Positions 28,940 through 37,898 of a DNA stretch of 64,000 nucleotides are shown in pieces. Under the pieces are notes generated by a model that saw only the letters and a program-made list of their open reading frames with translations, was not told the origin of the DNA and did not search any database. The translations under genes and the position numbers were made by a program. Numbering within the stretch: the first letter of the stretch is position 1; the number at the start of each line of letters is the position of its first letter. This DNA is from Streptomyces drozdowiczii (GTDB lineage Bacteria; Actinomycetota; Actinomycetes; Streptomycetales; Streptomycetaceae): NCBI RefSeq assembly GCF_026167665.1, contig NZ_CP098740.1, positions 4,712,001 to 4,776,000 on the forward strand, given 5' to 3'.

Positions 28940-29925
28940 CCGGTACGCGCATCCTCGTCACCGGAGGCGCCGGCTTCATCGGCTCCCACTACGTCCGTAC
29001 GCTGCTCGGCCCGGACGGCCCCGGCGACGTCTCCGCCACCGTGCTCGACGCCCTCACCTACGCGGGCAACCCGGCCAACCTGGACGAGGTCCGGGGCCAC
29101 CCGGGCTTCGCCTTCGTGCACGGCGACATCTGCGACCCGGAGCTGGTGGGGCGGCTCATGGCCGGGCACGACCAGGTGGTGCACTTCGCCGCCGAGTCCC
29201 ACGTCGACCGGTCCATCGACGGCGGCGCCGCCTTCGTCCGTACGAACGTCGTGGGCACCCACACCCTGGTCCACGCCGCGCACGAGGCGGGTGTCCGCAC
29301 CTTCGTCCACGTCTCCACCGACGAGGTCTACGGCTCCATCGACGAGGGCTCCTGGACCGAGGACGAACCCCTCGCGCCCAACTCCCCGTACTCCGCCTCC
29401 AAGGCGTCGAGCGACCTCATCGCCCTGGCGTACCACCGCACCCACGGCCTCGACGTCCGCGTCACCCGCTGCTCCAACAACTACGGGCACCACCACTTCC
29501 CCGAGAAGGTCATCCCGCTCTTCGTCACCAACCTCCTGGAGGGCCTGCCCGTCCCGCTGTACGGCGACGGCGGCCATGTCCGCGACTGGCTGCACATCGA
29601 CGACCACGTCCGGGGCATCGAACTCGTCCGCACCAAAGGCCGCCCCGGCGAGGTCTACAACATCGGCGGCGGCACCGAACTCTCCAACAAGGAGCTCACC
29701 CGGCTGCTCCTGGAGGCGTGCGACGCCGACTGGGACACCGACGTGGTGCACGTCGAGGACCGCAAGGGCCACGACCGGCGCTACTCCGTCGACTGCGCCA
29801 AGATCCGCGAGGAGCTGGGTTACGCGCCCCGCAAGGACTTCGCGGACGGCCTCGCCGAGACCGTCCGCTGGTACCGCGAGAACCGCTCCTGGTGGGAACC
29901 GCTGAAGGAAAGGGCCGCCCTGTGA
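28936..29925 (+). CDS. rmlB: dTDP-glucose 4,6-dehydratase
   Basis: RmlB converts dTDP-glucose to dTDP-4-keto-6-deoxyglucose with bound NAD. The 329-residue SDR enzyme shows VTGGAGFIGSHYVR, FVHVSTDEVYGS with the catalytic Thr-Asp-Glu, and YSASKASSD with the YxxxK pair. It overlaps rmlA by four bases and rmlD by four bases, so rmlABD form one tightly coupled operon. The product also serves other deoxysugar routes, but the presence of rmlC and rmlD makes rhamnose the likely end product. Confidence 0.96.
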   Translation: MTGTRILVTGGAGFIGSHYVRTLLGPDGPGDVSATVLDALTYAGNPANLDEVRGHPGFAFVHGDICDPELVGRLMAGHDQVVHFAAESHVDRSIDGGAAFVRTNVVGTHTLVHAAHEAGVRTFVHVSTDEVYGSIDEGSWTEDEPLAPNSPYSASKASSDLIALAYHRTHGLDVRVTRCSNNYGHHHFPEKVIPLFVTNLLEGLPVPLYGDGGHVRDWLHIDDHVRGIELVRTKGRPGEVYNIGGGTELSNKELTRLLLEACDADWDTDVVHVEDRKGHDRRYSVDCAKIREELGYAPRKDFADGLAETVRWYRENRSWWEPLKERAAL

Positions 29926-30887
29926 GGCCCCGTTGGCTGGTCACCGGGGCCGGCGGCATGCTCGGCCGGGACCTGACGGCCGCTCTGGCCCGTGAGGGCG
30001 CCACCGTCGTCGCGGCGGACCGCACGGCCCTGGACATCGCCGACCCGGCGCGGGTCCGCGCCCTCCTCGACGCGCAGCGCCCCGCCGTCGTCGTGAACTG
30101 CGCCGCCTGGACCGCCGTGGACGACGCGGAGAGCCGGGAGGCCGAGGCGCTGCGCGTCAACGGCACCGGGCCCGCGGTCCTCGCCGAGAGCTGTCGCGCC
30201 CACGGCAGCGTCCTGCTGCACGTCTCCACCGACTACGTGTTCGCGGGCGACGCGGACCGGCCGTACCCGGAGGACGCCCCGACCGCCCCGCGCAGCGCCT
30301 ACGGCCGCACCAAACTGGCCGGGGAGCGCGCGGTCCTGGAGACCCTGCCGGACACGGGCCACGTCGTGCGGACGGCCTGGCTCTACGGCACGGGCGGCGC
30401 CAACTTCGTCCGTACGATGATCAAACTGGAAGCCGTCAAGGACACCCTCGACGTGGTGGACGACCAGCGCGGACAGCCCACCTGGACCGTCGATCTGGCC
30501 TCCCGGCTGGTCCTGCTCGGCCGCGCCGCGCTCGACGGCACCGCCCCGGCGGGCGTCTACCACGGCACCAGCGGCGGTGCGACGACCTGGTACGGCCTGG
30601 CCCGCGAGGTGTTCCGGCTGCTGGGCGCCGACCCGGACCGCGTCCGCCCGGTCGGCAGCGCCGCCTTCGCCAGGCCCGCGCCCCGGCCCGCGTACAGCGT
30701 CCTCGCGCACGACCGCTTCCGGGCCGCCGGCATCGACCCGGTCCGCGACTGGCGCGCGGCGCTGCACGCGGCCTTCCCCGCCCTGCTCGCCGCCGAACGC
30801 CCCGGTCAGCGCCCGGCCGGGCTGAACGACGGCTCGCCGGCCCGGACGCCCGGGACCGCCGGACCGTCCGCGCGCAGCCGCGCGTAG
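29922..30887 (+). CDS. rmlD: dTDP-4-dehydrorhamnose reductase
   Basis: RmlD reduces dTDP-4-keto-rhamnose to dTDP-rhamnose with NAD(P)H. TGAGGMLGRDL, DYVFAGD and the YxxxK motif in SAYGRTK are present, and the length is 321 residues. The GTG start overlaps the rmlB stop. The last 25-30 residues are Pro/Ser-rich, atypical for RmlD, and run antisense to the 3' end of rmlC over 82 bases. An unnoticed frame error near the end could have lengthened the protein. Confidence 0.92.
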   Translation: MRPRWLVTGAGGMLGRDLTAALAREGATVVAADRTALDIADPARVRALLDAQRPAVVVNCAAWTAVDDAESREAEALRVNGTGPAVLAESCRAHGSVLLHVSTDYVFAGDADRPYPEDAPTAPRSAYGRTKLAGERAVLETLPDTGHVVRTAWLYGTGGANFVRTMIKLEAVKDTLDVVDDQRGQPTWTVDLASRLVLLGRAALDGTAPAGVYHGTSGGATTWYGLAREVFRLLGADPDRVRPVGSAAFARPAPRPAYSVLAHDRFRAAGIDPVRDWRAALHAAFPALLAAERPGQRPAGLNDGSPARTPGTAGPSARSRA

Positions 30888-31459
30888 TACGCCTCGCACG
30901 CCGCGTACGAGGGGAGCAGCCCGCGCTCCTCGGCCTCGGCGAGCTTCGGGGCCGAGGCGTCCTTCGGGGAGAGCAGCGGCGCGATGTCCGTCGGCCACTC
31001 GATGCCCAGGCCCGGGTCGAGCGGGTCGATGCCGTGCTCCCGCTCCGGCGCGTAGCCCTCGGAGCAGAGGTACAGCACGCACGCGTCGTCGGTCAGCGCC
31101 ATGAAGCCGTGCCCGAGGCCCTCCGCGAGGTAGACCGCCCGGTGGTCGGTGTCGTCCAGCCGGACCGCCTCCCACCGCTTGTACGTGGGCGAGCCGGTGC
31201 GTACGTCCACGATCACGTCCAGCACCGCGCCCCGCACGCACTTCACGTACTTCGCCTGGCCCGGCGGCACGTCCGCGAAGTGGATCCCGCGCAGCGTGCC
31301 CCGCCGCGAACTGGAGAAATTGGCCTGCGCCAGCCCCAGCGTGTGCCCGGCCGCCGCCCCCAGATCCGCCGCCCGGAACCACTCGTGGAAGCTGCCGCGG
31401 CCGTCCGGGTGGACCGTGGGCTCGTGCACCCAGGCCCCGGGAACGGAGAGCCGGCGCAT
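30806..31459 (-). CDS. rmlC: dTDP-4-dehydrorhamnose 3,5-epimerase
   Basis: RmlC epimerises dTDP-4-keto-6-deoxyglucose at C3 and C5. The 217-residue cupin has GTLRGIHFADVPPGQAKYVK with the catalytic His, and GLGHGFMAL. YAPEREHGIDPLDPGLGIEW follows. It is encoded convergently to rmlD, unlike the usual same-strand order. I chose the ATG at 31459, which gives the normal N-terminus. An upstream extension to 31588 has no family similarity. The last 22 codons overlap rmlD in antisense. Confidence 0.93.
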   Translation of the reverse strand: MRRLSVPGAWVHEPTVHPDGRGSFHEWFRAADLGAAAGHTLGLAQANFSSSRRGTLRGIHFADVPPGQAKYVKCVRGAVLDVIVDVRTGSPTYKRWEAVRLDDTDHRAVYLAEGLGHGFMALTDDACVLYLCSEGYAPEREHGIDPLDPGLGIEWPTDIAPLLSPKDASAPKLAEAEERGLLPSYAACEAYYARLRADGPAVPGVRAGEPSFSPAGR

Positions 31460-31663
31460 GCGATCACATCCTGTTCGCGCTCCGCGGGGCCTTCTGCCGG
31501 CCCCGGTGTCTCTGCCCAACGAGTCCGGGGACCGAACAGACACGGAACGGGACATAAGCCAATGAAAAGGTTGCCCCGGTCTTCCCACGGTGCGGAACGC
31601 GAAGGCGCCGGATTCCGCTCTCGCGTAGATTGCGGGGTCCAGCGAGCGAATGCGGGGGACCGG

Positions 31664-32791
31664 GTGTCAGGGGCAAGGCAGGGCGTGACGGAAGCCCGCA
31701 GGATCGTGGTCAAGGTCGGTTCCTCCTCCCTCACCACCGCCGCCGGCGGCCTCGACGCCGACCGGGTCGACGCCCTGGTCGACGTGCTGGCCAAGGTCCG
31801 CGACGGCGGCGAACGCGAGGTCGTCCTCGTCTCCTCCGGCGCCATCGCGGCCGGACTCGCCCCGCTCGGACTGCACCGCAGGCCCAAGGACCTGGCCCGC
31901 CAGCAGGCCGCCGCCAGCGTCGGGCAGGGGCTCCTGGTCGCCCGCTACACCGCCTCCTTCGCCCGCTACGGCATCCGCGTCGGCCAGGTCCTGCTCACCA
32001 GCAACGACACCAGCCGCCGCGCCCACTACCGCAACGCCTACCGCACCCTCGACCAGCTTCTGGACATGGGCGCGCTGCCCGTCGTCAACGAGAACGACAC
32101 CGTCGCCACGGACGAGATCCGGTTCGGCGACAACGACCGGCTCGCCGCCCTCGTCGCCCACCTGGTCCGCGCGGACCTGCTGGTCCTCCTCTCCGACGTG
32201 GACGGCCTCTACGACGGCGACCCGAGCATCCCCGGCACCACCCGCATCGCCGAGGTCACCGGCCCCGCCGACCTGGCCGGGGTCAGCATCGGCAGCGCGG
32301 GCAGGGCGGGCGTCGGCACCGGCGGCATGGTCACCAAGGTCGAGGCCGCCCGGATCGCCACCGCCGCCGGGGTGCCCGTCGTCCTCACCTCCGCCAGCCA
32401 CGCGGCCGACGCCCTCGCCGGCCGCGACACCGGCACCTACTTCCACCGCACCGGCCGCCGCTCCGCCGACCGCCTCCTCTGGCTCGCCCACGCCTCGACC
32501 CCGCGCGGCTCACTGACCCTCGACGACGGGGCGGTGCAGGCGGTCGTCGAGCGCCACAGCTCGCTGCTGCCGGCCGGGATCGCGGCGGTCGAGGGCGAGT
32601 TCACCGCGGGCGACCCGGTGGAGCTGCGCGATCTGCGGGGACGGCCCGTGGCGCGCGGGCTCGTCAACTTCGACGCCAAGGAGATGCCGCAGCTCCTCGG
32701 CCGCTCCACCCGCGACCTCGCCCGGGACCTCGGCCCCGCCTACGAACGCGAGGTCGTACACAGGGACGATCTCGTCCTCCTGCACGGCTGA
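31664..32791 (+). CDS. proB: Glutamate 5-kinase
   Basis: ProB phosphorylates glutamate in the first step of proline synthesis. The amino-acid kinase domain begins RRIVVKVGSSSLT and contains VLVSSGAIAAG and NENDTVATDEIRFGDND. A C-terminal PUA domain occupies roughly residues 280-375. I chose the GTG at 31664 (375 residues) because GGGGGA lies before it. A GTG at 31685 is a close alternative. It diverges from rmlC across about 200 bases. proA follows one gene later, so the pathway is kept nearly contiguous. Confidence 0.94.
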   Translation: MSGARQGVTEARRIVVKVGSSSLTTAAGGLDADRVDALVDVLAKVRDGGEREVVLVSSGAIAAGLAPLGLHRRPKDLARQQAAASVGQGLLVARYTASFARYGIRVGQVLLTSNDTSRRAHYRNAYRTLDQLLDMGALPVVNENDTVATDEIRFGDNDRLAALVAHLVRADLLVLLSDVDGLYDGDPSIPGTTRIAEVTGPADLAGVSIGSAGRAGVGTGGMVTKVEAARIATAAGVPVVLTSASHAADALAGRDTGTYFHRTGRRSADRLLWLAHASTPRGSLTLDDGAVQAVVERHSSLLPAGIAAVEGEFTAGDPVELRDLRGRPVARGLVNFDAKEMPQLLGRSTRDLARDLGPAYEREVVHRDDLVLLHG

Positions 32792-32932
32792 CGCCCCCCG
32801 AAACGGCTGAAAGTCCGGCCATCGGACCGAGACCTTCACGAAAACCGCCCCACACCGGGCCGCGGGCTGGTCCACTTTGTAGCAGGGAAACTGCGGGGTA
32901 CAGCAAAAGCAACACATCACAGGAGGCCGCCG

Positions 32933-33433
32933 GTGAGACGAGCGCGCCCGGGGGCGCCGCCCCGAGGAACGGGTGGCCGCACCCTGACCAGTGTGGGAGC
33001 GGGGGCCGGCTTCGACGGGAGCGGACCCGCGGACCGGAGGGACGAGCGCCCCGCCCGGCCGGATCCGAGACCGGCCGGCCAGGAGCACACCCCCTCGAAG
33101 CTGTGGCACGTCACCCTCTGCGTCTCCGGGAACGAGTTCCCGCTGAAGGAGGTCAGGCGCGGCCTCGAACAGCTCGCGCACGACCACCCGTTCCTGCTGA
33201 CCAGCCGTTACGCCAACGACCACGCGGAGATCCGCTACTGGGAGGAGGCCCGCGACCTGCACGACGCGGCGGCGGTGGCCCTGCGCCTGTGGGGCGAGCA
33301 CCGCTCCACCGCCGGCCTGCCGCCCTGGGCGATCGTCGGCCTCGAAGTCATCGACCGCGAGACCTACCACCAGCGCGTCGCCGAGGGATACGGGCCGCCT
33401 CCGGCCGCCCCGGTCGGCGTCCACCCGTACTGA
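32933..33433 (+). CDS. Conserved hypothetical protein between proB and proA
   Basis: I recognise this only as a conserved Streptomyces protein of unknown function. The first 55 of 166 residues are Arg/Pro/Gly-rich and probably disordered. The conserved part starts KLWHVTLCVSGNEFPLKEVRRGLEQLAHDHPFL and ends in a Pro-rich tail. No signal peptide, membrane helix or metal motif is visible. An AGGAGG ribosome-binding site six bases before the GTG gives a firm start. Its position between two proline genes is conserved by recollection, but a role in proline synthesis is not implied. Confidence 0.8.
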   Translation: MRRARPGAPPRGTGGRTLTSVGAGAGFDGSGPADRRDERPARPDPRPAGQEHTPSKLWHVTLCVSGNEFPLKEVRRGLEQLAHDHPFLLTSRYANDHAEIRYWEEARDLHDAAAVALRLWGEHRSTAGLPPWAIVGLEVIDRETYHQRVAEGYGPPPAAPVGVHPY

Positions 33434-33502
33434 CCGGCCGCCGCCGGTGAAACGGCCGTCTCGCATCACGGGATGCGTGCGGAATGCCCGCAGGGCGCGC
33501 AT

Positions 33503-33508
33503 TACCCT
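33503..33508 (+). promoter_or_regulatory. -10 box (TACCCT) for leaderless proA, inside a hairpin
   Basis: TACCCT ends six bases before the proA ATG at 33515, and no ribosome-binding site is present. The box lies in an inverted repeat (33484-33495 with 33505-33516) whose right arm covers the first two bases of the start codon. Confidence 0.5.
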
Positions 33509-33514
33509 GCGGGC

Positions 33515-34798
33515 ATGACCACGCTCTCGCCGTACGACAACATGTCTCCCGTGGCCCAGGCCGCCTACCGGGCCCGCGCAGCCGCCGCCGACATCGCGCC
33601 ACTTCCGCGCGCGGCCAAGGACGACGCGCTCCTGGCGATCGCCGACGCGCTGGAAGTACGGACGAGCGACATCCTCGCGGCCAACGCCGAGGACGTGGCG
33701 CGCGCCCGTGAGGCGGGGACCAGCGAGTCCGTCGTCGACCGCCTCACCCTCACGCCGGAGCGCATCCGCGCCATCGCCGCCGACGTCCGGCACGTCGCCG
33801 CCCTGCCCGACCCGGTCGGCGAGGTCGTCCGCGGCTCGACCCTGCCCAACGGCATCGACCTGCGCCAGGTCCGGGTGCCGCTCGGCGTCGTCGGGATCAT
33901 CTACGAGGCCCGGCCCAACGTGACCGTGGACGCCGCCGCCCTCTGCCTGAAGTCGGGCAACGCCGTCCTGCTGCGCGGCTCGTCCTCCGCCTTCGCGTCG
34001 AACACCGCCCTGGTGCGGGTGGTGCGCGACGCCGTGGGCGGCTCCGGCCTGCCGGCCGACGCGGTGCAGCTGGTCCCGGGCGAGAGCCGCGACTCGGTGC
34101 GCGAGCTGATGCGCGCCCGGGGTCTCGTGGACGTGCTCATCCCGCGCGGCGGCGCCTCGCTGATCCGCACGGTGGTCGAGGAGTCCACCGTCCCCGTCAT
34201 CGAGACCGGCACCGGCAACTGCCATGTGTACGTCGACGCGCAGACCGACCTGGACATGGCCGTGGAGATCCTGATCAACTCCAAGGCCCAGCGCCCCAGC
34301 GTCTGCAACGCCGCCGAGACCCTGCTCGTCCACAAGGACATCGCCGACGCCTTCCTGCCGCGCGCCCTGGACGCCCTGGCCGAGGCCGGCGTGACCGTGC
34401 ACGGCGACGAACGGGTGCTGGAGTACGCCGAGGGCTCCAAGGCCACGGCGGTGGCGGCGACCCCGGAGGACTGGGAGACCGAATACCTCTCGTACGACAT
34501 CGCGGCGGCCGTCGTGGAGTCGCTGGACGCGGCCGTGGCGCACATCCGGCTCTGGTCCTCCGGCCACACCGAGGCCATCGTGACCACCTCGCAGGCCGCC
34601 GCCCGCCGCTTCACCCAGCTGGTCGACTCCACCACGGTGGCCGTCAACGCCTCGACCCGGTTCACCGACGGAGGCCAGTTCGGTTTCGGCGCCGAGATCG
34701 GCATCTCCACGCAGAAGCTGCACGCCAGGGGCCCCATGGGCCTGCCGGAACTGACGTCGACCAAGTACATCGTCACCGGCGACGGCCATGTGAGGTGA
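33515..34798 (+). CDS. proA: Glutamate-5-semialdehyde dehydrogenase (gamma-glutamyl phosphate reductase)
   Basis: ProA reduces gamma-glutamyl phosphate to the semialdehyde in proline synthesis. This 427-residue enzyme of the aldehyde dehydrogenase superfamily has [18 protein letters not shown] and [11 protein letters not shown] in the cofactor region. The catalytic Cys is near residue 264 in QRPSVCNA, and [11 protein letters not shown] is also present. The ATG at 33515 is predicted to be the first base of a leaderless mRNA. A GTG-started leaderless gene follows 64 bases after its stop. Confidence 0.96.
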   Translation: MTTLSPYDNMSPVAQAAYRARAAAADIAPLPRAAKDDALLAIADALEVRTSDILAANAEDVARAREAGTSESVVDRLTLTPERIRAIAADVRHVAALPDPVGEVVRGSTLPNGIDLRQVRVPLGVVGIIYEARPNVTVDAAALCLKSGNAVLLRGSSSAFASNTALVRVVRDAVGGSGLPADAVQLVPGESRDSVRELMRARGLVDVLIPRGGASLIRTVVEESTVPVIETGTGNCHVYVDAQTDLDMAVEILINSKAQRPSVCNAAETLLVHKDIADAFLPRALDALAEAGVTVHGDERVLEYAEGSKATAVAATPEDWETEYLSYDIAAAVVESLDAAVAHIRLWSSGHTEAIVTTSQAAARRFTQLVDSTTVAVNASTRFTDGGQFGFGAEIGISTQKLHARGPMGLPELTSTKYIVTGDGHVR

Positions 34799-34850
34799 CC
34801 CGGTGACAGGCGAATGCGCCGTCTCCCTGCCCAAAGCGGTCCGCCGGGGC

Positions 34851-34856
34851 TAGTCT
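34851..34856 (+). promoter_or_regulatory. -10 box (TAGTCT) for a leaderless transcript
   Basis: TAGTCT ends six bases before the GTG at 34863. No ribosome-binding site is present, consistent with leaderless translation. Confidence 0.5.
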
Positions 34857-34862
34857 GAAACC

Positions 34863-35455
34863 GTGGCGGACGACGTGGGGGCAGGCCGTATCCGAACGGC
34901 TGGGAGCCCGACGACGACCGCGGGGGCGCGGACGAGGACTTCGCCTCCGTGGTGTTCGACGAGGACTTCGTACGGGCCGCCGAATTCCACGAACCGACCG
35001 CGGTCGAAAGGCTGTTGGCGGCGGCCGAGGCCCGCGCCGAGGCCGACGCCCGGCGCGCCGGAGCCCGCGGCGGCCCCTACGACGACGAGCTGTACGACGA
35101 GGGCCGCGGTCCGGGCGGCTACGGCGGCCCGGACGGCTACGACCCGCTGGACGCGGACGACTTCCACGAGCACGGGCCCTACGGCCGCCACGGCGGCGCG
35201 CTCCGCCCGTACCGGGGAGCGGCCCGCTGGCACCGGCCGGTCGCCTGGATGCTGGCCGTCCTGATGGGCGTCGGCATGGTCGCCCTGGCCTTCAGCGCCG
35301 TCTACCGCAACAGCTCGGGGGACCGGCAGGACCAGGTCCCGCCGCCGGCCTCGACCGGTGTGGACAGCGCGCCGGGACCCGGCCCCGGATCCGCGCCTTC
35401 GGACGCGGACGACTACTCCCGCCCGATGGTCTCGGCCGTCCCGCGCACCCCCTGA
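34863..35455 (+). CDS. Bitopic membrane protein with VVFDEDFVRAA motif (frameshifted near the start in this sequence)
   Basis: I recognise a conserved Streptomyces protein of unknown function. It starts MADDVG and the frame is lost at five G (34877-34881). A sixth G leads into RPYPNGWEPDDD and then ASVVFDEDFVRAAEFHEP. An acidic Gly/Tyr-rich segment, one membrane helix (WMLAVLMGVGMVALAF) and a short extracytoplasmic Pro/Ser-rich tail follow. The motif (V/L)VFDE-x-FVRAA recurs at the same place in the next gene, so the two are paralogues. Corrected length is about 197 residues. Confidence 0.75.
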
Positions 35456-35608
35456 CCTCCCGCGCCCCGGCCGGCCCCGTCATCCGCCCCGGGTCCTCCG
35501 TCCGGCGGCTCCGACGGAACTCCCCGGTGGTTGCCGGGCGTCACCGCGTTTACCGTCGTCGTGATCGACCCACCCTGAAGGTATGACCCCTCCTCCGCCC
35601 GAAGAGGG

Positions 35609-35634
35609 GACTTCTCACGGAGTCGGGAGAAGTC
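35609..35634 (+). promoter_or_regulatory. Hairpin abutting the start codon of the next gene
   Basis: GACTTCTC (35609-35616) pairs with GAGAAGTC (35627-35634), ending directly at the ATG at 35635. The GGAG ribosome-binding sequence is in the ten-base loop, so folding may affect initiation. Confidence 0.5.
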
Positions 35635-36738
35635 ATGGCAGACCGCGGAGATCCACCCGACGGCCCGGCGGAGAACGGCGCGCACGGTCCGGACGACGAC
35701 TACGGCTCACTCGTCTTCGACGAGTCCTTCGTACGGGCCGCCCGGCTCCAGGAATTCTCCGCCCAGGAGCGCATGGGGGAGCACGCCCGGGCCGTCCGCA
35801 GCCTGCCGGGCCGGGCCTACCGCAACGGCTCCCGGATCGCCCTCGCCCTGATGATCCTCATCGCCTTGGCCTTCGGCACGGCCGTCTTCATGGGCCTGAG
35901 CCACCCCTACGAGACCCCGGCCGCCGCCCGGAAGCCCGAACCGCTGCGGATGACCCTCGTCCCCCTCGCCCCGCGCGGCCCCGTCCCCTCGGGCACCCCC
36001 GCCGCCCTCTTCGCGAGCAGCCCCGCCGCGCACCACCCGAAGGGCCGGGACGGCATCAGCCCGCCGCCCGCCCGGCGCACCGCCGACTTCTCGGAGAGCG
36101 AGGTCAGCGCCGCCCTGGCCACCGTCAAGGACTACCTGGCCGCCTCCTCGCTCGACCCCGACGTGCTCAGCGGCAACGCCGTGCGCCCCGTGGAGGCGCT
36201 GCTCGACCCGGACCAGATGGAGCAGTTCGACCGCAGCGTCGACGAGCCCTACGACGACGGGCAGCACGCCGCGACCGGCTGGCTCGTCCGCTTCGACCCG
36301 GCCCAGGTCACCCCGGACCCGGAGGTCCGGGTCCGGGGCACCCTGCGCTACACCCAGACGGGCTCCGACGCCCTGGAGGTCGTCTCGGACCACACCTTCA
36401 CGTACGCGCTGCGCCCCGCCGTGTCGGGCCCGCAGCCGAAGGGCGGCGCCTCCCTGTTCACCGTGCGGCGGGAGATGCGCTTCCGGTTCGACCGGGAGGA
36501 CCTGCGGCTGCACCGGCTGGAGGTGCAGACCAGCTATCTCCAGGCGGGCCCGCAGTCCTGCCCGGCCGACGCCTCGGGCGCCCTGCGGCCGCTGCTCGCC
36601 GGCCGGCGGGCCGTCTCGCGCGCACCGGCGGGCACCGACCCGTACGCCACGGGCCGGCCCGTCGCCGCGCTCTGCGGGACGCTGGAGGTCAGCTCCCTTC
36701 CGCCGACGGCCCCTGCGAGCCCTCCGGGTTCTCCGTAG
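35635..36738 (+). CDS. Conserved Streptomyces membrane protein with large extracytoplasmic domain
   Basis: The family is unknown to me beyond conserved Streptomyces homologues. The 367-residue protein begins with an acidic N-terminus containing YGSLVFDESFVRAARLQEF, a paralogue of the motif in the gene before it. One membrane helix (IALALMILIALAFGTAVF, about residues 68-88) and an exported domain of about 270 residues follow. Two Cys in that domain (CPAD and LCGTLE) could form a disulfide. A domain of this kind suggests ligand or wall binding. Its 3' end overlaps the convergent protease gene by 50 bases. Confidence 0.82.
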   Translation: MADRGDPPDGPAENGAHGPDDDYGSLVFDESFVRAARLQEFSAQERMGEHARAVRSLPGRAYRNGSRIALALMILIALAFGTAVFMGLSHPYETPAAARKPEPLRMTLVPLAPRGPVPSGTPAALFASSPAAHHPKGRDGISPPPARRTADFSESEVSAALATVKDYLAASSLDPDVLSGNAVRPVEALLDPDQMEQFDRSVDEPYDDGQHAATGWLVRFDPAQVTPDPEVRVRGTLRYTQTGSDALEVVSDHTFTYALRPAVSGPQPKGGASLFTVRREMRFRFDREDLRLHRLEVQTSYLQAGPQSCPADASGALRPLLAGRRAVSRAPAGTDPYATGRPVAALCGTLEVSSLPPTAPASPPGSP

Positions 36739-37786
36739 CACCGCCCTTGGCGCCGCCGCCCGCGCCGGTGAACTTGTCGCGCAGCTTGCCGCCCAGGTCA
36801 CCGGCGCCGCCCGCTATGTCACCGACGAGCTTCATCAGCGGATCCTTGCTGTTGCGCACCGAATCGGCGTAATGCGAGGCGGACTCCTTGAACGAGTCCG
36901 TCACCGAGGTGTCCTTGTCCTCGTCCCGGCGCGGGTAGTGGCCGTCCATGATCCGCTGGTAGTCGCGGGTCTCCGACCACTTCTTCAGCTCGGCGGCGCG
37001 GACCGTGGTGAACGGGTGCGAGCGGGGCAGCACGTTGAGGATCTTGAGCACCGAGTCGCGCAGGTCGCCGGACTTCTCGTACTCGTCGGCCTGGGCGAGG
37101 AAGGCGTCCACGTTCATCTCGTGCAGGTGGTTGCCGCCGGCGATCTTCATCAGGCCGCGCATCGACGCCTGTATGTCCTGGCCGACCAGGAGCCCGGCCC
37201 GGTCCGCCGACAGCTCCGACTTGCGGAACCACTCGCGCAGCGCCGTCACGATCGCCATGATCGCGACGTTGCCCAGCGGGATCCAGGCGACCTTGAGCGC
37301 CAGGTTGGTGAGGAAGAGGAGGATCGTGCGGTACACCGCGTGACCCGAAAGGGCGTGTCCGACCTCGTGGCCGACGACCGCCCGCATCTCCTCCTCGTCC
37401 AGCAGCTCCACCAGACCCGTGGTCAGCACGATGATGGGCTCGTCCAGCCCGATGCACATGGCGTTGGGCTTGGGGTCCTGGGTGACGTACATCGGGGGGA
37501 CCTTCTCCAGGTCCAGGATGTAACAGGCGTCCCGGAGCATGTCGTTGAGGTGGGCGAACTGGGCGTCGCTCACCCGGACGGAGTCCGACAGGAAGAGAAG
37601 GCGCAGGCTGCGCTCCGGCAGCAGTCCGCTCAGCGCCTTGAAGACGGTGTCGAAGCCGCTCAGCTTGCGCAGCGCCACCAGCGCGGAGCGGTCCGCCGGG
37701 TGCTCGTAGGCCCGGGAGGAGATCCCCGGGAAACGCCGGCGCTGCCTGCTCGGTACGCGGTCGTGGCTCTCGTGGCTGCTGGTCAT
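36689..37786 (-). CDS. M48-family (HtpX/Ste24-like) membrane metalloprotease
   Basis: The protein (365 residues) has the zinc motif HEVGH at about 140-144, followed by hydrophobic helices TILLFLTNLALKVAWIPLGNVAIMAIV. An acidic third-ligand region SELSADRAG is also present. Such proteases degrade misfolded or damaged membrane proteins. The C-terminus from about 295 is low-complexity Gly/Lys-rich with amphipathic character. It is transcribed toward, and overlaps by 50 bases, the preceding gene. The ATG is clear and no signal peptide is present. Confidence 0.9.
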   Translation of the reverse strand: MTSSHESHDRVPSRQRRRFPGISSRAYEHPADRSALVALRKLSGFDTVFKALSGLLPERSLRLLFLSDSVRVSDAQFAHLNDMLRDACYILDLEKVPPMYVTQDPKPNAMCIGLDEPIIVLTTGLVELLDEEEMRAVVGHEVGHALSGHAVYRTILLFLTNLALKVAWIPLGNVAIMAIVTALREWFRKSELSADRAGLLVGQDIQASMRGLMKIAGGNHLHEMNVDAFLAQADEYEKSGDLRDSVLKILNVLPRSHPFTTVRAAELKKWSETRDYQRIMDGHYPRRDEDKDTSVTDSFKESASHYADSVRNSKDPLMKLVGDIAGGAGDLGGKLRDKFTGAGGGAKGGATENPEGSQGPSAEGS

Positions 37787-37872
37787 GACATGGGCCCCCT
37801 GTGTTCGTGCGAGACGTCGCTCGCCCCCTGACGCCGCCCAGCCTAGGTGCTGGGGCTACGGTGTGCGGGGGC

Positions 37873-37881
37873 TGTGGATAA
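37873..37881 (-). promoter_or_regulatory. Isolated perfect DnaA box
   Basis: TGTGGATAA is the complement of TTATCCACA, the strongest DnaA 9-mer in E. coli terms. It lies 18 bases before the start of a small membrane-protein gene. A single box may be fortuitous. Confidence 0.4.
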
Positions 37882-37898
37882 CTGAGGAGACGCCCGAC

